From Lutibacter sp. (GTDB lineage: Bacteria > Bacteroidota > Bacteroidia > Flavobacteriales > Flavobacteriaceae): 40,275 nt of DNA. The notes beneath the pieces are model-generated. The model was given only the letters and a program-made list of their open reading frames with translations. It was not told where the DNA came from and did not search any database. This document shows positions 14,501-23,268 of this stretch, in pieces. The stretch covers positions 1 to 40,275 of the forward strand of contig JAGPIQ010000007.1 of assembly GCA_018054895.1 (NCBI GenBank), in the 5' to 3' direction. Position 1 is the first letter of the stretch. Each line of letters starts with the position of its first letter. A program made the translations under genes and the position numbers.

Positions 14501-17500
14501 AATTCCAACAGGAAATACATAACCGTTTAATGTGGTTAAACCGTTTAAATTATTTTTTAAGGTAACTGATGGGCAATTATCAGTAACTGTGGCTGGATCA
14601 AACTCCGTTCCTATGGCCGTATAAGAACAACTTGTTATTGGAGCATTTCTGGTTTGGTTTACTATTGCGGAAATTGTTGGTACTACTAAATCCGTAATAA
14701 TTATATTAAAATTACAAGATGCAGAATTTCCTTTTGTATCTGTTAGTGTCCAAACAACAGGATGAACTCCTCCATTTAAAACAATTCCGTCCAATGTTGT
14801 AGACGTTCCACCTGAAACACCATCAAGTGTATATGAAATTTTTAAATCTCCAGAAGCATCACAATTATCGGATAATAATTTAGGGTCAAATTCGGAACCA
14901 TTTATGGTATAACTACAATCTGCAATTGGAATATTTCTAGTTTCGTTTCCGTAACACTCAAATGTAGGTGCTTGACTATCTTTCACTGAAATTGTAAAAG
15001 CATCTGCAACAACGCTGTTTCCATTAACATCTGCTAGTGTCCAAACTATAGAATACGGATGCGTTTCATCCGAAGGTAACTGAATTCCTGCTAGTGTTTT
15101 TGTTCCTGTAAATGCTGTAACACCATTTTTTGCGATAATAAATGATGCTGGTTGTACTTTACAATTATCATTAATATTCTTTAAATCAAAAGATGTATCA
15201 ACAATTGTATAATAACATTTTGCAGGGTCCGCATTTTTAGTATAACTACCTTTAGGTTGCTCAAATGTAGGATTTTGATCATCAGTAACAGTTATATTTA
15301 TGGTACACGTACTTATATTATCAAATTGGTCTACTGCAGTCCATATAATGTTATGGTTTCCTACTGGCAATTCTTTTCCTGCCAATGTAGATGTACCATC
15401 AAATGAATTTGTTTCTACGGTAAAAGCACAACCGTCCGCAGTAGTTGCATCAAATTCAGTTCCTTTAACTATATAAGAACAACCCGAATCTGCCACTTTA
15501 TTAAAAGATGTTTCTGTTGGACAGACCAAACCTGGAGGAGCTACTTTAACTATAACATTAAAACTCATTGTTGTGCTATTTCCAGAATTATCCACTGCCG
15601 TGTACGTTATTATACTAGTACCTACAGGAAATTCAGAGCCACTTTTTAACCCTTTTGTTTGTGTAAAAGTAGCCACAGAACAATTATCACTTGCTATTGG
15701 CTCTACCCAATTGACTACTTTAACGCAGTTTAGTGGTATTATTTCTGTAATATCTGAAATTAAAGAAATTATAGGTAATTTATTATCCGTAACCGTTACT
15801 CTAAAACTACTTGATTTTTCATTAACACCATCACTTACTGTCCAAACAATATTATTTATCCCTTTTGAAAGTGTAACTCCACTTAATGTTGAAGAAACTA
15901 CAGTTGGCTCTGAATTAATAGTGTAGGACACAGATACTACTGAACAATTATCTGAATAGGTTGCATCAAATTCGGTTCCTATTATTTGATAATCACAAAC
16001 TCCTGCAGTTGTTCCTCTATATTTACTACCTACTGTTGTAACAGATGGTGCTTGATTATCTTTTACTGTTTTTGTAAAAACCAATGGAACTGAAGTGTTT
16101 GTTCCATCGGAAACGGTCCAAGAAATAACATTATCTCCTTTTAATAATGTTACCCCTGCAAGTGAAGAAGTACCCGAAATAGTTGTTGCTCCGGTTACTG
16201 AATATGTTAAAGTAGTTCCGGTACAGTTATCGGAACCAATAGGATCCAGTTCTGATCCTTTTACTTTATAACTACACGCGCCAGCATCTGTATTTAAAAC
16301 CGAAGTAACAGTACCTGAAGTAGCTATTAATGTAGGTGTGCTACTATCTACTACTGTAACTGTAGATTGGCAAGTTGCAATATTCCCTGAAGCATCTTTT
16401 ACAGACATTTCAACCGTATTAACACCTTTATTTGTACAGTTAAATGTCGTTTTACTAAGCTTAATAATTAAAGCATTTGTTGGTGTGCAATTATCTGATG
16501 AACCATTGTTTACATCACTTACTGTTAAAGTTGCTACACCTGATGTATTTAAATATATTGTAGGTGACAAACAACTAGCTATTGGAAATTGCTTATCAGA
16601 AATTATAACATTAAATGAACAAGTATTACTCACGTTTCCAGCTTCATCAGCTGCCGTATATGTAACCGTAGTTGTTCCTACAGGAAATGTTGCGCCAGAA
16701 GTATGAGATTTTGTCCAAACTAAATTTCCTGTACTTGTGCAATTATCCGTTGCGGTTGGTTCCACCCAAGTAACTATAGCTCCACAAGAACCTGTATCTG
16801 TATTTTTAATAATGTTTGCTGGACAACCGCTTATTATGGGTTTTTGAATATCCTTCACCGTAACATTAAAAGTACAAGTAGCACTGTTATTTCCATTCAC
16901 ATCTTTAGCTGTATAAGTAACTACGGTGGTTCCTACAGGAAATACAGTTCCGGGAGTATGAGATTTTGTCCAAACAATATTCCCTGAACTCTTACAATTG
17001 TCAGTAACTGAAGGTTCCGTCCATGAAACTACTGCAGAGCATACACCTGCATCAGTAGATTTTGTAATATTTGAAGGACATCCAACAATTACTGGTATTT
17101 GAGAATCAATTACTGTAACAGTAAAACTTTCTTCAACAAAATTACCACTTGCATCTGTTGCCTTATACGTTATTGTAGATACTCCTACTGGAAATAAACC
17201 GCCCTTAGTTAATCCGCCAGTTTTCAAAATAGTACTTCCAATACAATTATCAGCAGCAGTTGGCGTTGTCCAATTTACGATAGCTCCACAACTACCTGCA
17301 TCATTATCAACAGAAATATTTGCTGGTAAATTTACAATGGTTGGGTTTTCATTATCTTTAATAGTTACATTAAAACTACAACTTGCTGTATTACCTGAAG
17401 CATCCGTAACTTCAAAAGTATTGATAGTTGTACCTACAGGAAAAAGTGAACCAGAAACTAAACCAGCTGTTTGTAACGTATTTAAACCTGAACAATTATC

Positions 17501-18088
17501 TGTTCCTACAGGTGCTGTATAATTAATAACAGCACCACAAGTTCCTGCATCAATATTTTGTGAAATATCCGAAACACAATTAATTACAGGGAATTGATTG
17601 TCAGTTACAATGACACTAAAACTTCCTGTATTTATATTTCCGTCAGCATCAGTAGCTGTATACGTTATTGTTGTTGTTCCTATTGGAAAAGCGTTACCTA
17701 AAGTTAGACCTGTTGTTGGACTTGAAACATAGGAAATAGAAGGTGCACTGTCGCAATTATCTGATGCCGTTGGCTCGGCCCAACTTACTACAGCACCACA
17801 AGAATTTACTTCATTATTAAATGAAATATTAGTTGGAAGCCCTACAATTGTAGGTTTTTCTTTATCATTAAGGGTTACTGTAAAACTACATGTTGGATCA
17901 CTCACATTTCCAGCACCATCAGTTGCTGAAACTACAATGTTTGTTACTCCTTTATTAAATACTACACCATTTAAAGTTGAAGCAATGGTTCCTATTGTTG
18001 CTCCAGTTAAAACATACGAAACTGAAGGTGCTCCACAATTATCAATTGCCGTTGCATTCCATGAATTATCAGATTTTGTATAGGTGCA
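1..18088 (-). CDS. Giant HYR / Calx-beta repeat surface protein, main body (partial, runs off left edge)
   Basis: This open frame continues directly after the TAA at 18089-18091 and reaches position 2 of the window, about 6029 codons. The frame was checked by hand at positions near 17530, 15965, 12695, 9965, 5950 and 20-60, and all give repeat-like protein; not every codon was checked. With the N-terminal segment the product exceeds 6400 residues, similar to Flavobacterium SprB (about 6500). From the N-terminus it has some 43 further HYR repeats, three linker repeats, then about 18 Calx-beta-type repeats. No membrane segment or enzyme domain is visible. Such proteins are normally exported by the type IX system through a C-terminal domain, which would lie beyond the left edge. 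A likely role is adhesion or gliding. Whether it is translated depends on the upstream stop: it may be a recent pseudogene, an individual-clone mutation, or a sequence error. Confidence 0.9.
5590..6640 (-). repeat. Three linker repeats between HYR and Calx-beta arrays (coding)
   Basis: Three units of about 340 bp have boundaries near 6630, 6280, 5946 and 5586. They share the pattern SSDTTE...LTFTPANW..QTVTV.G.DD...DG...YTI, then ..ADV...N.DND. This resembles a Calx-beta-like module widespread in bacterial surface proteins, but it differs from the units on either side. The Asp-rich ends suggest calcium-linked rigidity between modules, which is an inference. Confidence 0.75.
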
Positions 18089-18670
18089 TTAACCTACGTT
18101 AGTCGTTATTATTTGATTTTCAACACATGTTACCGTTGGTTTTATAGTATCTGAAATTTCAACATCAAATTTACAAGAAGCTGTTAAGCCGGCCGCATCT
18201 GTAACAGTCCATGTTACGGTAGTTGCACCTACTGAAAATATTACTCCATTTAAACTATTTCCTGTACCTGAAGTTGCTCCACTTAAACTATATATTACTG
18301 AAGCTACTGAACAATTATCTGCTCCTACTGCATTCCAAGTTGTTCCGCTATGAACATAAGAACAACCACTATTTGCAGCAACCGACTGATCTCCAACACA
18401 AGTAATCGTTGGATTTTGAGTATCAACTAAAGTAACATTAAAATTATAAGTGCTTGTATTACCAGATTTATCTTTAGCTGATATTACAACTGGTTGAATC
18501 GTATTATGATTACTAATAGTTGAACCTGCAACAGGGTTTTGTGTTAACACAATATCCCCAACTAATGTACAATTATCTGTAACTGTAACTGTTGATGTAT
18601 AATCAGGTAATATGGCACTGCACGTTCCTTCAGTTGGATTTATAGTTTTATTACCTTCACCTGAAATAGT
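6640..18670 (-). repeat. Array of about 45 HYR-type repeats (coding)
   Basis: I count 46 repeat boundaries between 18670 and 6640, with spacing mostly 240-300 bp (about 80-100 residues). Each unit ends in a linker of the form V.D...P.I and carries internal TDNC or DNCG and GT..V.W.A.D..GN motifs, the usual HYR (hyalin) fold signature. Units vary in length and are diverged in DNA sequence, so this is an old protein-level array rather than a recent DNA duplication. The first two repeats lie in the fragment before the stop codon. HYR modules are immunoglobulin-like and common in bacterial adhesins. Confidence 0.85.
18089..18091 (-). other. In-frame TAA interrupting the giant gene
   Basis: The plus strand reads tta here, giving TAA on the coding strand. 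In a neighbouring repeat (near 13040) the spacing from an NQ pair to the next conserved Cys is eight residues. Counting the TAA as one codon gives the same spacing here. A substitution of a sense codon (CAA, GAA or AAA to TAA, plus-strand base 18091) is therefore simpler than an insertion or frameshift. Confidence 0.9.
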
Positions 18671-19336
18671 TGGCGGTGTATTTTCTAATTGAACAGTGAT
18701 TGCTTTTGTTAATTCACAACCATTCTTACTTATAGCTCTAATTGTGTAATTTGTATTAGCAGTAATAGTTGCTGAATATGGCATATTATCAACTTTGACA
18801 GTATTAGCCTCATTCCACAATTCATACGCACTTCCATTTGTTGCAGATGCACTTATTTCAAAAAGCACTCCATAACAAACTGGATTTCCTGAATTTATTG
18901 TAGCTGTTATATTAGTAGGTAATGGGTTTACTGTAACAGTTACTTCTGAAGTAATTACTGGTGATAATACTATACCAAATTGGTCTGTTACTTTTACTAA
19001 TGAATACGTAGTTTTTGCATTAGGTGAAATTGTAATAGCATCTCCACCATATGTTTCACTTTCTGGATCCGCATCACTTCTATAATTAGTTATTGTATAA
19101 TTAGTAGAACCATCACTATAAATTACTGTATATGGGTTTATACTAGCATTTATTAACACTTCTAAAGTAGTGCTTTCTCCATTACAAATTTCTAAAGAAG
19201 AACCTGCCTTCACTTGAATTTGAGATTGCGAAAACCCATTATTTTGAAAACTTAAAAAAAAAAAGAAACTTAAAAAAAAGAGTGTAAATAAATTTGCTCT
19301 TTTTATTTTTGATAGGCTTGGTAATTTTATTATCAT
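18089..19336 (-). CDS. N-terminal segment of giant HYR-repeat surface protein, ended by an in-frame TAA
   Basis: As read, this encodes 415 residues. Residues 1-37 form a signal peptide: a basic start, a very hydrophobic Leu/Phe core, and a GFSQ end typical of Flavobacteria. Residues about 38-135 and 136-222 look like Ig/PKD-like beta modules. HYR-type repeats start near residue 222; the marks are TDNC, a spaced Cys pair and a D..xPT linker. Repeat two spans about 310-398. Repeat three is cut by TAA at 18089-18091. The next codons in the same frame continue that repeat (CTYTKSDNSWNA, then DNCG), so the fragment is the front end of the 18-kb open frame to its left. The start is ATG at 19336. 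A protein ending here would be a short secreted fragment with no C-terminal sorting signal. Family resemblance is to SprB-like adhesins. The exact function is inferred. Confidence 0.9.
   Translation of the reverse strand: MIIKLPSLSKIKRANLFTLFFLSFFFFLSFQNNGFSQSQIQVKAGSSLEICNGESTTLEVLINASINPYTVIYSDGSTNYTITNYRSDADPESETYGGDAITISPNAKTTYSLVKVTDQFGIVLSPVITSEVTVTVNPLPTNITATINSGNPVCYGVLFEISASATNGSAYELWNEANTVKVDNMPYSATITANTNYTIRAISKNGCELTKAITVQLENTPPTISGEGNKTINPTEGTCSAILPDYTSTVTVTDNCTLVGDIVLTQNPVAGSTISNHNTIQPVVISAKDKSGNTSTYNFNVTLVDTQNPTITCVGDQSVAANSGCSYVHSGTTWNAVGADNCSVASVIYSLSGATSGTGNSLNGVIFSVGATTVTWTVTDAAGLTASCKFDVEISDTIKPTVTCVENQIITTNVG
19254..19279 (-). repeat. T11 and T8 homopolymer tracts in signal-peptide codons
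   Basis: The plus strand has A11 at 19254-19264 and A8 at 19272-19279, which read as T11 and T8 on the coding strand. They encode the Phe-rich core of the signal peptide, around codons 20-29. Loss or gain of one base would shift the frame of the giant gene close to its start. Confidence 0.85.
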
Positions 19337-19690
19337 ATTGATTGGTCTGGTTACTTAGATTAAGTATTAAAAAACTTAAAACTATAGCTAATGGATGTAC
19401 ATTTCAGAACTTATATTATTCGCAGTGTTTTTAAATATACACTGTTAACAAGCTTAAATACACACACTAAGCAAAAGACAAATTTATAAAAATAATTGAT
19501 TTATTCTATGATAAATATCACACTTAAAAGCACAAATGGCTTCGTATTTGTAATGAAATACGAAATAAACACAACAAATGAATTTCAGCACATAAACAAT
19601 TACTAAAATTTATTGTATTAAAACATTAGCTATAAGATAATTAGTATTGAAAATACTCTAGAATTTTTTGATGCAGAAAACTTAAAATAG

Positions 19691-19724
19691 AAGAAAAAAG
19701 GGGGGGGTGTCATTATTCACCCCC
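19691..19724 (-). terminator. Terminator-like hairpin with G8/C8 run
   Basis: The plus strand has GGGGGTG (19703-19709), an 8-nt loop, then CACCCCC (19718-19724), a 7-bp GC-rich stem. Read on the minus strand the stem is followed by CCC and then T6CTT, as in a rho-independent terminator. The G run is eight bases long (19700-19707). It lies about 300 bp past the end of the aspartate-dehydrogenase-like gene, so the transcript would carry a long 3' region. Confidence 0.6.
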
Positions 19725-19826
19725 TTGAATGAATTACAGACTGAAAATGAAGTGATCATTACCTATTTATATACAAAAACCTATACACTTACATCCTATA
19801 GAAATCGCAAACACTTCAACACAGGT

Positions 19827-19879
19827 TTATCTCCTGCATGCAATACCGAACTTTTTACAAAGTGGACTGCAGGAGATAA
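19827..19879. repeat. 12-bp perfect inverted repeat
   Basis: TTATCTCCTGCA at 19827-19838 is matched by its exact reverse complement TGCAGGAGATAA at 19868-19879. The 29-nt loop contains a small CTTT/AAAG pairing. There is no flanking T-tract, so it is not a standard terminator. It may be a structured RNA in the 3' region of the minus-strand gene, or a relic of a small element. Confidence 0.7.
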
Positions 19880-20027
19880 TCTTGCGTATAGTACTACTTT
19901 AGATGTATTAGGAGGCGAAACATTTGTAGCCAATCCTAAGGTTATTTGTATAAATATTTTTATTGTAAAACTACCCAATATTTCAATCATTTGAGTGAGA
20001 TTTTACTAACAAGCATTACCAATTATA

Positions 20028-20828
20028 TTAAAAAGCAATAGGAGATGTAATATTCCGCAACGTGTTTACCACACTCCAACCAGCAATTTGTGCCGTTTGA
20101 CTATACACACTAATAACAGCATGAATTTGCTCACTTTTTATTTCTGTACGATGGGTATCTCCAACAAAACCAGGAATAGTAGTGATTGAAACCTTCATTT
20201 TTTCAGGCCCTGTTGATGCCAATGCTGATGCAACAGAAACATTTACTTGCCTTGGAAAAAGAGCAATGGCTTCGAGCGCATTTCCTTCAAAAACTGTATG
20301 TTGCTGATCTTCTATAATAGGGTCATAAACTGGAGAATACCTCATAGCTCGTGGACTTTTTGTGGACTCAAAAGTAGCCACACTTTCTTCCATTAAAGAT
20401 ACCGTTCTTAAAATATCAAAACCACCAGTAGCTCCTGAGGCAATGTGAACTCGTGTACCATATTCTAAAGCTGTTTTTTTAACCAATTCATAAAATACGG
20501 GATCAGCAAGACCACCAACTGAAATAGTAACTATTGAAGTTCCATTTTTTAAAGCTGGCAATGCCAACTCTTTTAAAGAGTCTGGAGAAGCTGTTTCAAC
20601 AATGTAATCTGGCTTTAATTCAAGTAATTGTTCCAACGAATGACATGGTGTGCAGCTATTACCTTCTGCTGAATGTTGAATATGGTTTGCGAATGCTTGG
20701 GCTTTTTCAAACGTCCTAGAATACGTACCAATAATTTTAAAATCTGGTAACAGACCCCTATCTGAGGCATGTACGACTATACTTGCAAGTCCTCCGCAAC
20801 CTACAATAGCTAAAGTTTTTGTTTTCAT
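20028..20828 (-). CDS. Aspartate dehydrogenase family protein (NAD(P)-dependent)
   Basis: 266 residues, the usual length for L-aspartate dehydrogenase (the DUF108 family, NadX-like), which interconverts aspartate and iminoaspartate/oxaloacetate. The N-terminus has a Rossmann nucleotide-binding loop, VGCGGLAS (residues 9-16). The middle has SGATGGFDIL (about 130-140), matching the family's substrate loop. The later FPRQVNVSVASALA segment and the GDTHRTEI motif hold the His expected to be catalytic. The start is ATG at 20828. The gene stands alone on the minus strand, with no nadA or nadC beside it, so a link to NAD synthesis cannot be inferred from context. Family assignment is fairly sure. 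The true substrate could be another amino acid. Confidence 0.8.
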   Translation of the reverse strand: MKTKTLAIVGCGGLASIVVHASDRGLLPDFKIIGTYSRTFEKAQAFANHIQHSAEGNSCTPCHSLEQLLELKPDYIVETASPDSLKELALPALKNGTSIVTISVGGLADPVFYELVKKTALEYGTRVHIASGATGGFDILRTVSLMEESVATFESTKSPRAMRYSPVYDPIIEDQQHTVFEGNALEAIALFPRQVNVSVASALASTGPEKMKVSITTIPGFVGDTHRTEIKSEQIHAVISVYSQTAQIAGWSVVNTLRNITSPIAF

Positions 20829-21289
20829 GGCGTGAACATACTATATATTTTCATAATAGCCTAAAATATCAATATGAATGTATGTTAATAATGAAAATAC
20901 ATCAATTTACATCGATGTTCTATTGAAAATTCTAAAAGAAAACACCTTTAAGTATCTATTTAAAATGGTATTTATCCAGTTTATCATATCTTTTTTACCA
21001 AATTTAATATACACTTTAAAAAAATCGATTAAATAATTTATTTTCACCAATCAAAATACTAATTAAAACTTTAAAAAAAATAATTCTTTTACTTCTAAAG
21101 TATGACTTATTTAGGTTTTTTTAACAGCTCACTGGAATATTATCTCTAAGGTAAAATCTTTATATTTACAACACTAGGGACAAGCAATTATTAGAAAAAC
21201 AGAAAACCCTTTTAACACCTTAATAGAAATTCACTTAATTAAATTTAAGCATTAAAATATAACAAAGAACTTATTACAATAAAACACTT
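20829..21289. other. Intergenic region without recognisable genes
   Basis: This very AT-rich 461-bp stretch separates two divergent genes. I see no RNA gene or strong hairpin. A minus-strand TAAATTTG box occurs at 20999-21006, but it is about 170 bp from the start of the dehydrogenase-like gene and has no clear -33 partner. Confidence 0.5.
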
Positions 21290-21868
21290 ATGATTATACG
21301 AAAAGCAACTATTGAGGATTCCTTAAAAATATCAGAGCATATGCTCCTTGCTATGGATGAAATTATTTATGAATTTATTGGAATAAAGGATGCTGAAAAA
21401 GCAATGACTTTTTTACAGTATTTTGTTGAAAAAGAAAATAACCAATATTCATATACAAATTGTTTTGTAGTGGAAATTAATGATGAAATTGTTGGAACTG
21501 TTACTATTTATGATGGTGGAAAATTAGAAATATTGAGAGCGCCTATTGAAACGTATATCAAAAAGCATTTTGGTATTAATTTTAATCCTGAAAATGAAAC
21601 ACAACAAGGTGAATATTATATTGATTCCATAGGTGTAAGTGCAAAACACCAAGGAAAAGGAATAGGGACAGCATTATTAAAATTTATAATTGAAACTTAC
21701 ACCAAACAAAACCTACAAACAGTCGGTTTATTAGTTGATGAAGAAAACCCAGCTGCTGAAAAACTCTATTTAGATTTAGGCTTTGAATTTTCTGGAACAA
21801 AAATATTGACTAAAAAAAACATGAAACACCTTCAAATAAAACCGACATATGGTTTCCATAAAGGTTAA
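21290..21868 (+). CDS. GNAT-family N-acetyltransferase
   Basis: 192 residues with the GNAT layout. It opens with the typical MIIRKATIEDS start. A central beta-strand pair (FVVEINDEIVGTVTIYDGG) is followed by the acetyl-CoA-binding motif A, IDSIGVSAKHQGKGIGTALL (residues 111-130). Motif B follows as LLVDEENPAAEKLYLDLGFE. The enzyme would transfer an acetyl group from acetyl-CoA to an amine, but the acceptor cannot be told from sequence. It stands alone between two gene-free stretches. The ATG at 21290 fits the family's N-terminus exactly. Confidence 0.85.
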   Translation: MIIRKATIEDSLKISEHMLLAMDEIIYEFIGIKDAEKAMTFLQYFVEKENNQYSYTNCFVVEINDEIVGTVTIYDGGKLEILRAPIETYIKKHFGINFNPENETQQGEYYIDSIGVSAKHQGKGIGTALLKFIIETYTKQNLQTVGLLVDEENPAAEKLYLDLGFEFSGTKILTKKNMKHLQIKPTYGFHKG

Positions 21869-22256
21869 AAAAACTTTTGTTACAGAAGTATTCGTTTATT
21901 TTATTTTTGAATGAACATTCAGTTCACTAACTCATTTTCTAGCATATTTTAAGAACACTTAAAGAAAAATATTACGATACAACTAAGAAACAATGACTGA
22001 TTTTAAAAAATAGGTTATCAATAATTTTTTTCATCATCACAGCAATAAAATACAAATTTTGGAATGACATGCTGAAAGAAGTTCCACACAACTTTCTTAT
22101 TTTATGATTTTTAAAAAGGAAAGAAATTAAAGGTATTTTTACATTATACAAGAAAATTGACTGTAGATATTTGGTATAAAACATTATTTATTCGCCACCT
22201 CGTCATTCATATCAAAAAGCAAATCAGAATAATTAGTGTGCAAATTATATGCACAT
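21869..22256. other. Intergenic region, nothing clear
   Basis: About 390 bp between the acetyltransferase and the tRNA terminator. A 70-codon minus-strand open frame (21972-22184) is rich in Phe, Ile and Lys and resembles random AT-rich DNA. No RNA gene, insertion sequence or attachment-site duplication of the tRNA 3' end was seen here. Confidence 0.5.
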
Positions 22257-22291
22257 AAAAAAAGGCTTGAAGCTAAAAATAGCCGCAAGCC
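22257..22291 (-). terminator. Rho-independent terminator after tRNA-Ala
   Basis: On the minus strand the stem GGCTTG / CAAGCC (22286-22291 with 22264-22269) carries an inner GGCTA/TAGC pairing. It is followed directly by T7 (22257-22263). It lies about 14 bp past the tRNA 3' end and would end the transcript that contains the tRNA and probably the universal-stress gene. Confidence 0.85.
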
Positions 22292-22304
22292 CCATGTTTA
22301 CTAG

Positions 22305-22377
22305 TGGAGAAGACCAGAATCGAACTGGCTACCTCTTGACTGCCAGTCAAGCGCTCTACCAAATGAGCTACATCCCC
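22305..22377 (-). tRNA. tRNA-Ala (anticodon GGC)
   Basis: 73 nt fold into a full cloverleaf: acceptor GGGGATG with CTTCTCC, D arm GCTC/GAGC, anticodon stem CTTGA/TCAAG with loop CTGGCAG, and T arm GCCAG-TTCGATT-CTGGT. The anticodon is GGC. The G3:U70 pair, the main alanine identity signal, is present, with A73 as discriminator. The acceptor stem has a T-T mismatch at pair 6-67. CCA is not encoded. It starts 10 bp after the stop of the upstream universal-stress gene, so it is probably processed from a shared transcript. Confidence 0.93.
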
Positions 22378-22387
22378 AACATTATTT

Positions 22388-23182
22388 TTATAAATTACCT
22401 TTTAAAACTAACAAAGGAATTTTACTTTCAAAATCTACTTTTTTAATACTATTTTGCTCCCACATTTTAGAGAAAAACCCTCTTTTACGTCTAATTACAC
22501 ATAATAAATCTGGTTGTATTGTATTTATATGTGCAGACAAACCTTCATAAACTGTTTCATTTTTAGTAGTTATTTTATCATCTCCAATTGCTTCAAAATC
22601 TGCATGTAACACATTGTCTTCTTCTGTATTTTTAGGCGTAATAACATGTAACAATTTAACTTTAGCGTTAAATACACTTACAAAATCTTTTAGAGTAACT
22701 AAAACATCTGGTCTTTTCATTAAACCAGAACGTACTCCTAACAATATTGAATGAATTGGCTGAAAAACATATCCTTTAGGAATAATTAAAATTGGTAATT
22801 GCGTTCTTTTTACAATACCACCAACAATAGGCCCAATAAATACAGTATGATCTGAACCTGAATAATTTGCTGAAGAAATAATAATATCTACATCCAATGC
22901 CTCTGCAATAGCTGAAACACTTTCCGTAACTTGCCCTTTTAAAACTTTCGCTATTACTTCAACATCTTTTTCATCAACTTGTTCAAGCATTGTTTGAAGT
23001 TCCTCTTTGGCTTCAACTTCAATTAATTCATCTACATTTTTTAAAATCCCTGTTGAACTAACTGATCCAAAAACTTGGATTACATAAATTTTAGCTTTAC
23101 AAACCGATGCAAAATCAATTGCATATTGCAATGTATCAACTGAATTTTCAGAATTCCCTAATGGTACTAATATTTTTTCCAT
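22388..23182 (-). CDS. Universal stress protein, tandem UspA domains
   Basis: 264 residues with two UspA folds: residues 1 to about 135, and about 140 to 263. The first opens with MEKILVPLGNSENSVDTLQ, the usual beta1-alpha1 start, and has VIQVFG at strand 2. The second restarts at HSILLGVRSG and has KVKLLHVITPK. The ATP-type G2xG9x(S/T) motif is not convincing in either half; HTVFIGPIVGGIVKRTQLPI in the first is only a loose match. Nucleotide binding is therefore uncertain. Two-domain Usp proteins of this length are common in Flavobacteria. It lies 86 bp downstream of the S-adenosylhomocysteinase gene on the same strand and just upstream of the tRNA. The trigger for expression is not visible. 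Confidence 0.85.
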   Translation of the reverse strand: MEKILVPLGNSENSVDTLQYAIDFASVCKAKIYVIQVFGSVSSTGILKNVDELIEVEAKEELQTMLEQVDEKDVEVIAKVLKGQVTESVSAIAEALDVDIIISSANYSGSDHTVFIGPIVGGIVKRTQLPILIIPKGYVFQPIHSILLGVRSGLMKRPDVLVTLKDFVSVFNAKVKLLHVITPKNTEEDNVLHADFEAIGDDKITTKNETVYEGLSAHINTIQPDLLCVIRRKRGFFSKMWEQNSIKKVDFESKIPLLVLKGNL

Positions 23183-23268
23183 AAATTTTTATTCAATATA
23201 TTTTTCTAAATTATTCAGTATTAAAAATACAAAAATTTAACACACAATTAATATGCTATTCAAAAATA

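Larger units (their letters stand above)
19337..20027. other. Gene-poor region between giant gene and aspartate-dehydrogenase-like gene
   Basis: No gene can be supported over about 690 bp. Upstream of the giant gene there is one match to the Bacteroidota -7 box on the minus strand (TAAATTTG, 19479-19486), but I see no -33 element, so it is only a weak promoter candidate. The stretch also holds a terminator-like hairpin at 19691-19724 and a 12-bp inverted repeat at 19827-19879. The open frames of 64-95 codons here overlap on opposite strands and match nothing I recognise. Confidence 0.6.

Noticed and set aside
1002..17522. Many plus-strand open frames of 60-143 codons across the left half, rich in Val, Thr and Ser
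   Set aside because: They are antisense reflections of the repeat gene. The minus-strand frame is continuous and gives recognisable domains, while these give none.
18060..18100. A frameshift rather than a point mutation at the break in the giant gene
   Set aside because: The repeat continues in the same frame on both sides of the TAA, with conserved spacing, so no indel is needed.
6640..18670. Regularly spaced repeats that could suggest a CRISPR array or DNA satellite
   Set aside because: The period is 240-300 bp with diverged DNA and conserved protein motifs, so it is a coding repeat array. No short identical repeats with unique spacers occur.
19707..19994. A 95-codon plus-strand frame starting with GTG, and a 64-codon minus-strand frame overlapping it
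   Set aside because: The GTG lies inside the terminator-like hairpin, the two frames conflict, and neither resembles a known family. A broken gene remains possible but cannot be supported.
21972..22184. A 70-codon minus-strand frame upstream of the tRNA terminator
   Set aside because: Its composition is that of random AT-rich DNA, and it has no homology signal and no operon context.
22305..22377. The tRNA as an integration site for a mobile element
   Set aside because: No integrase gene and no duplicated tRNA 3' end were seen in the window. The neighbours are ordinary core genes.
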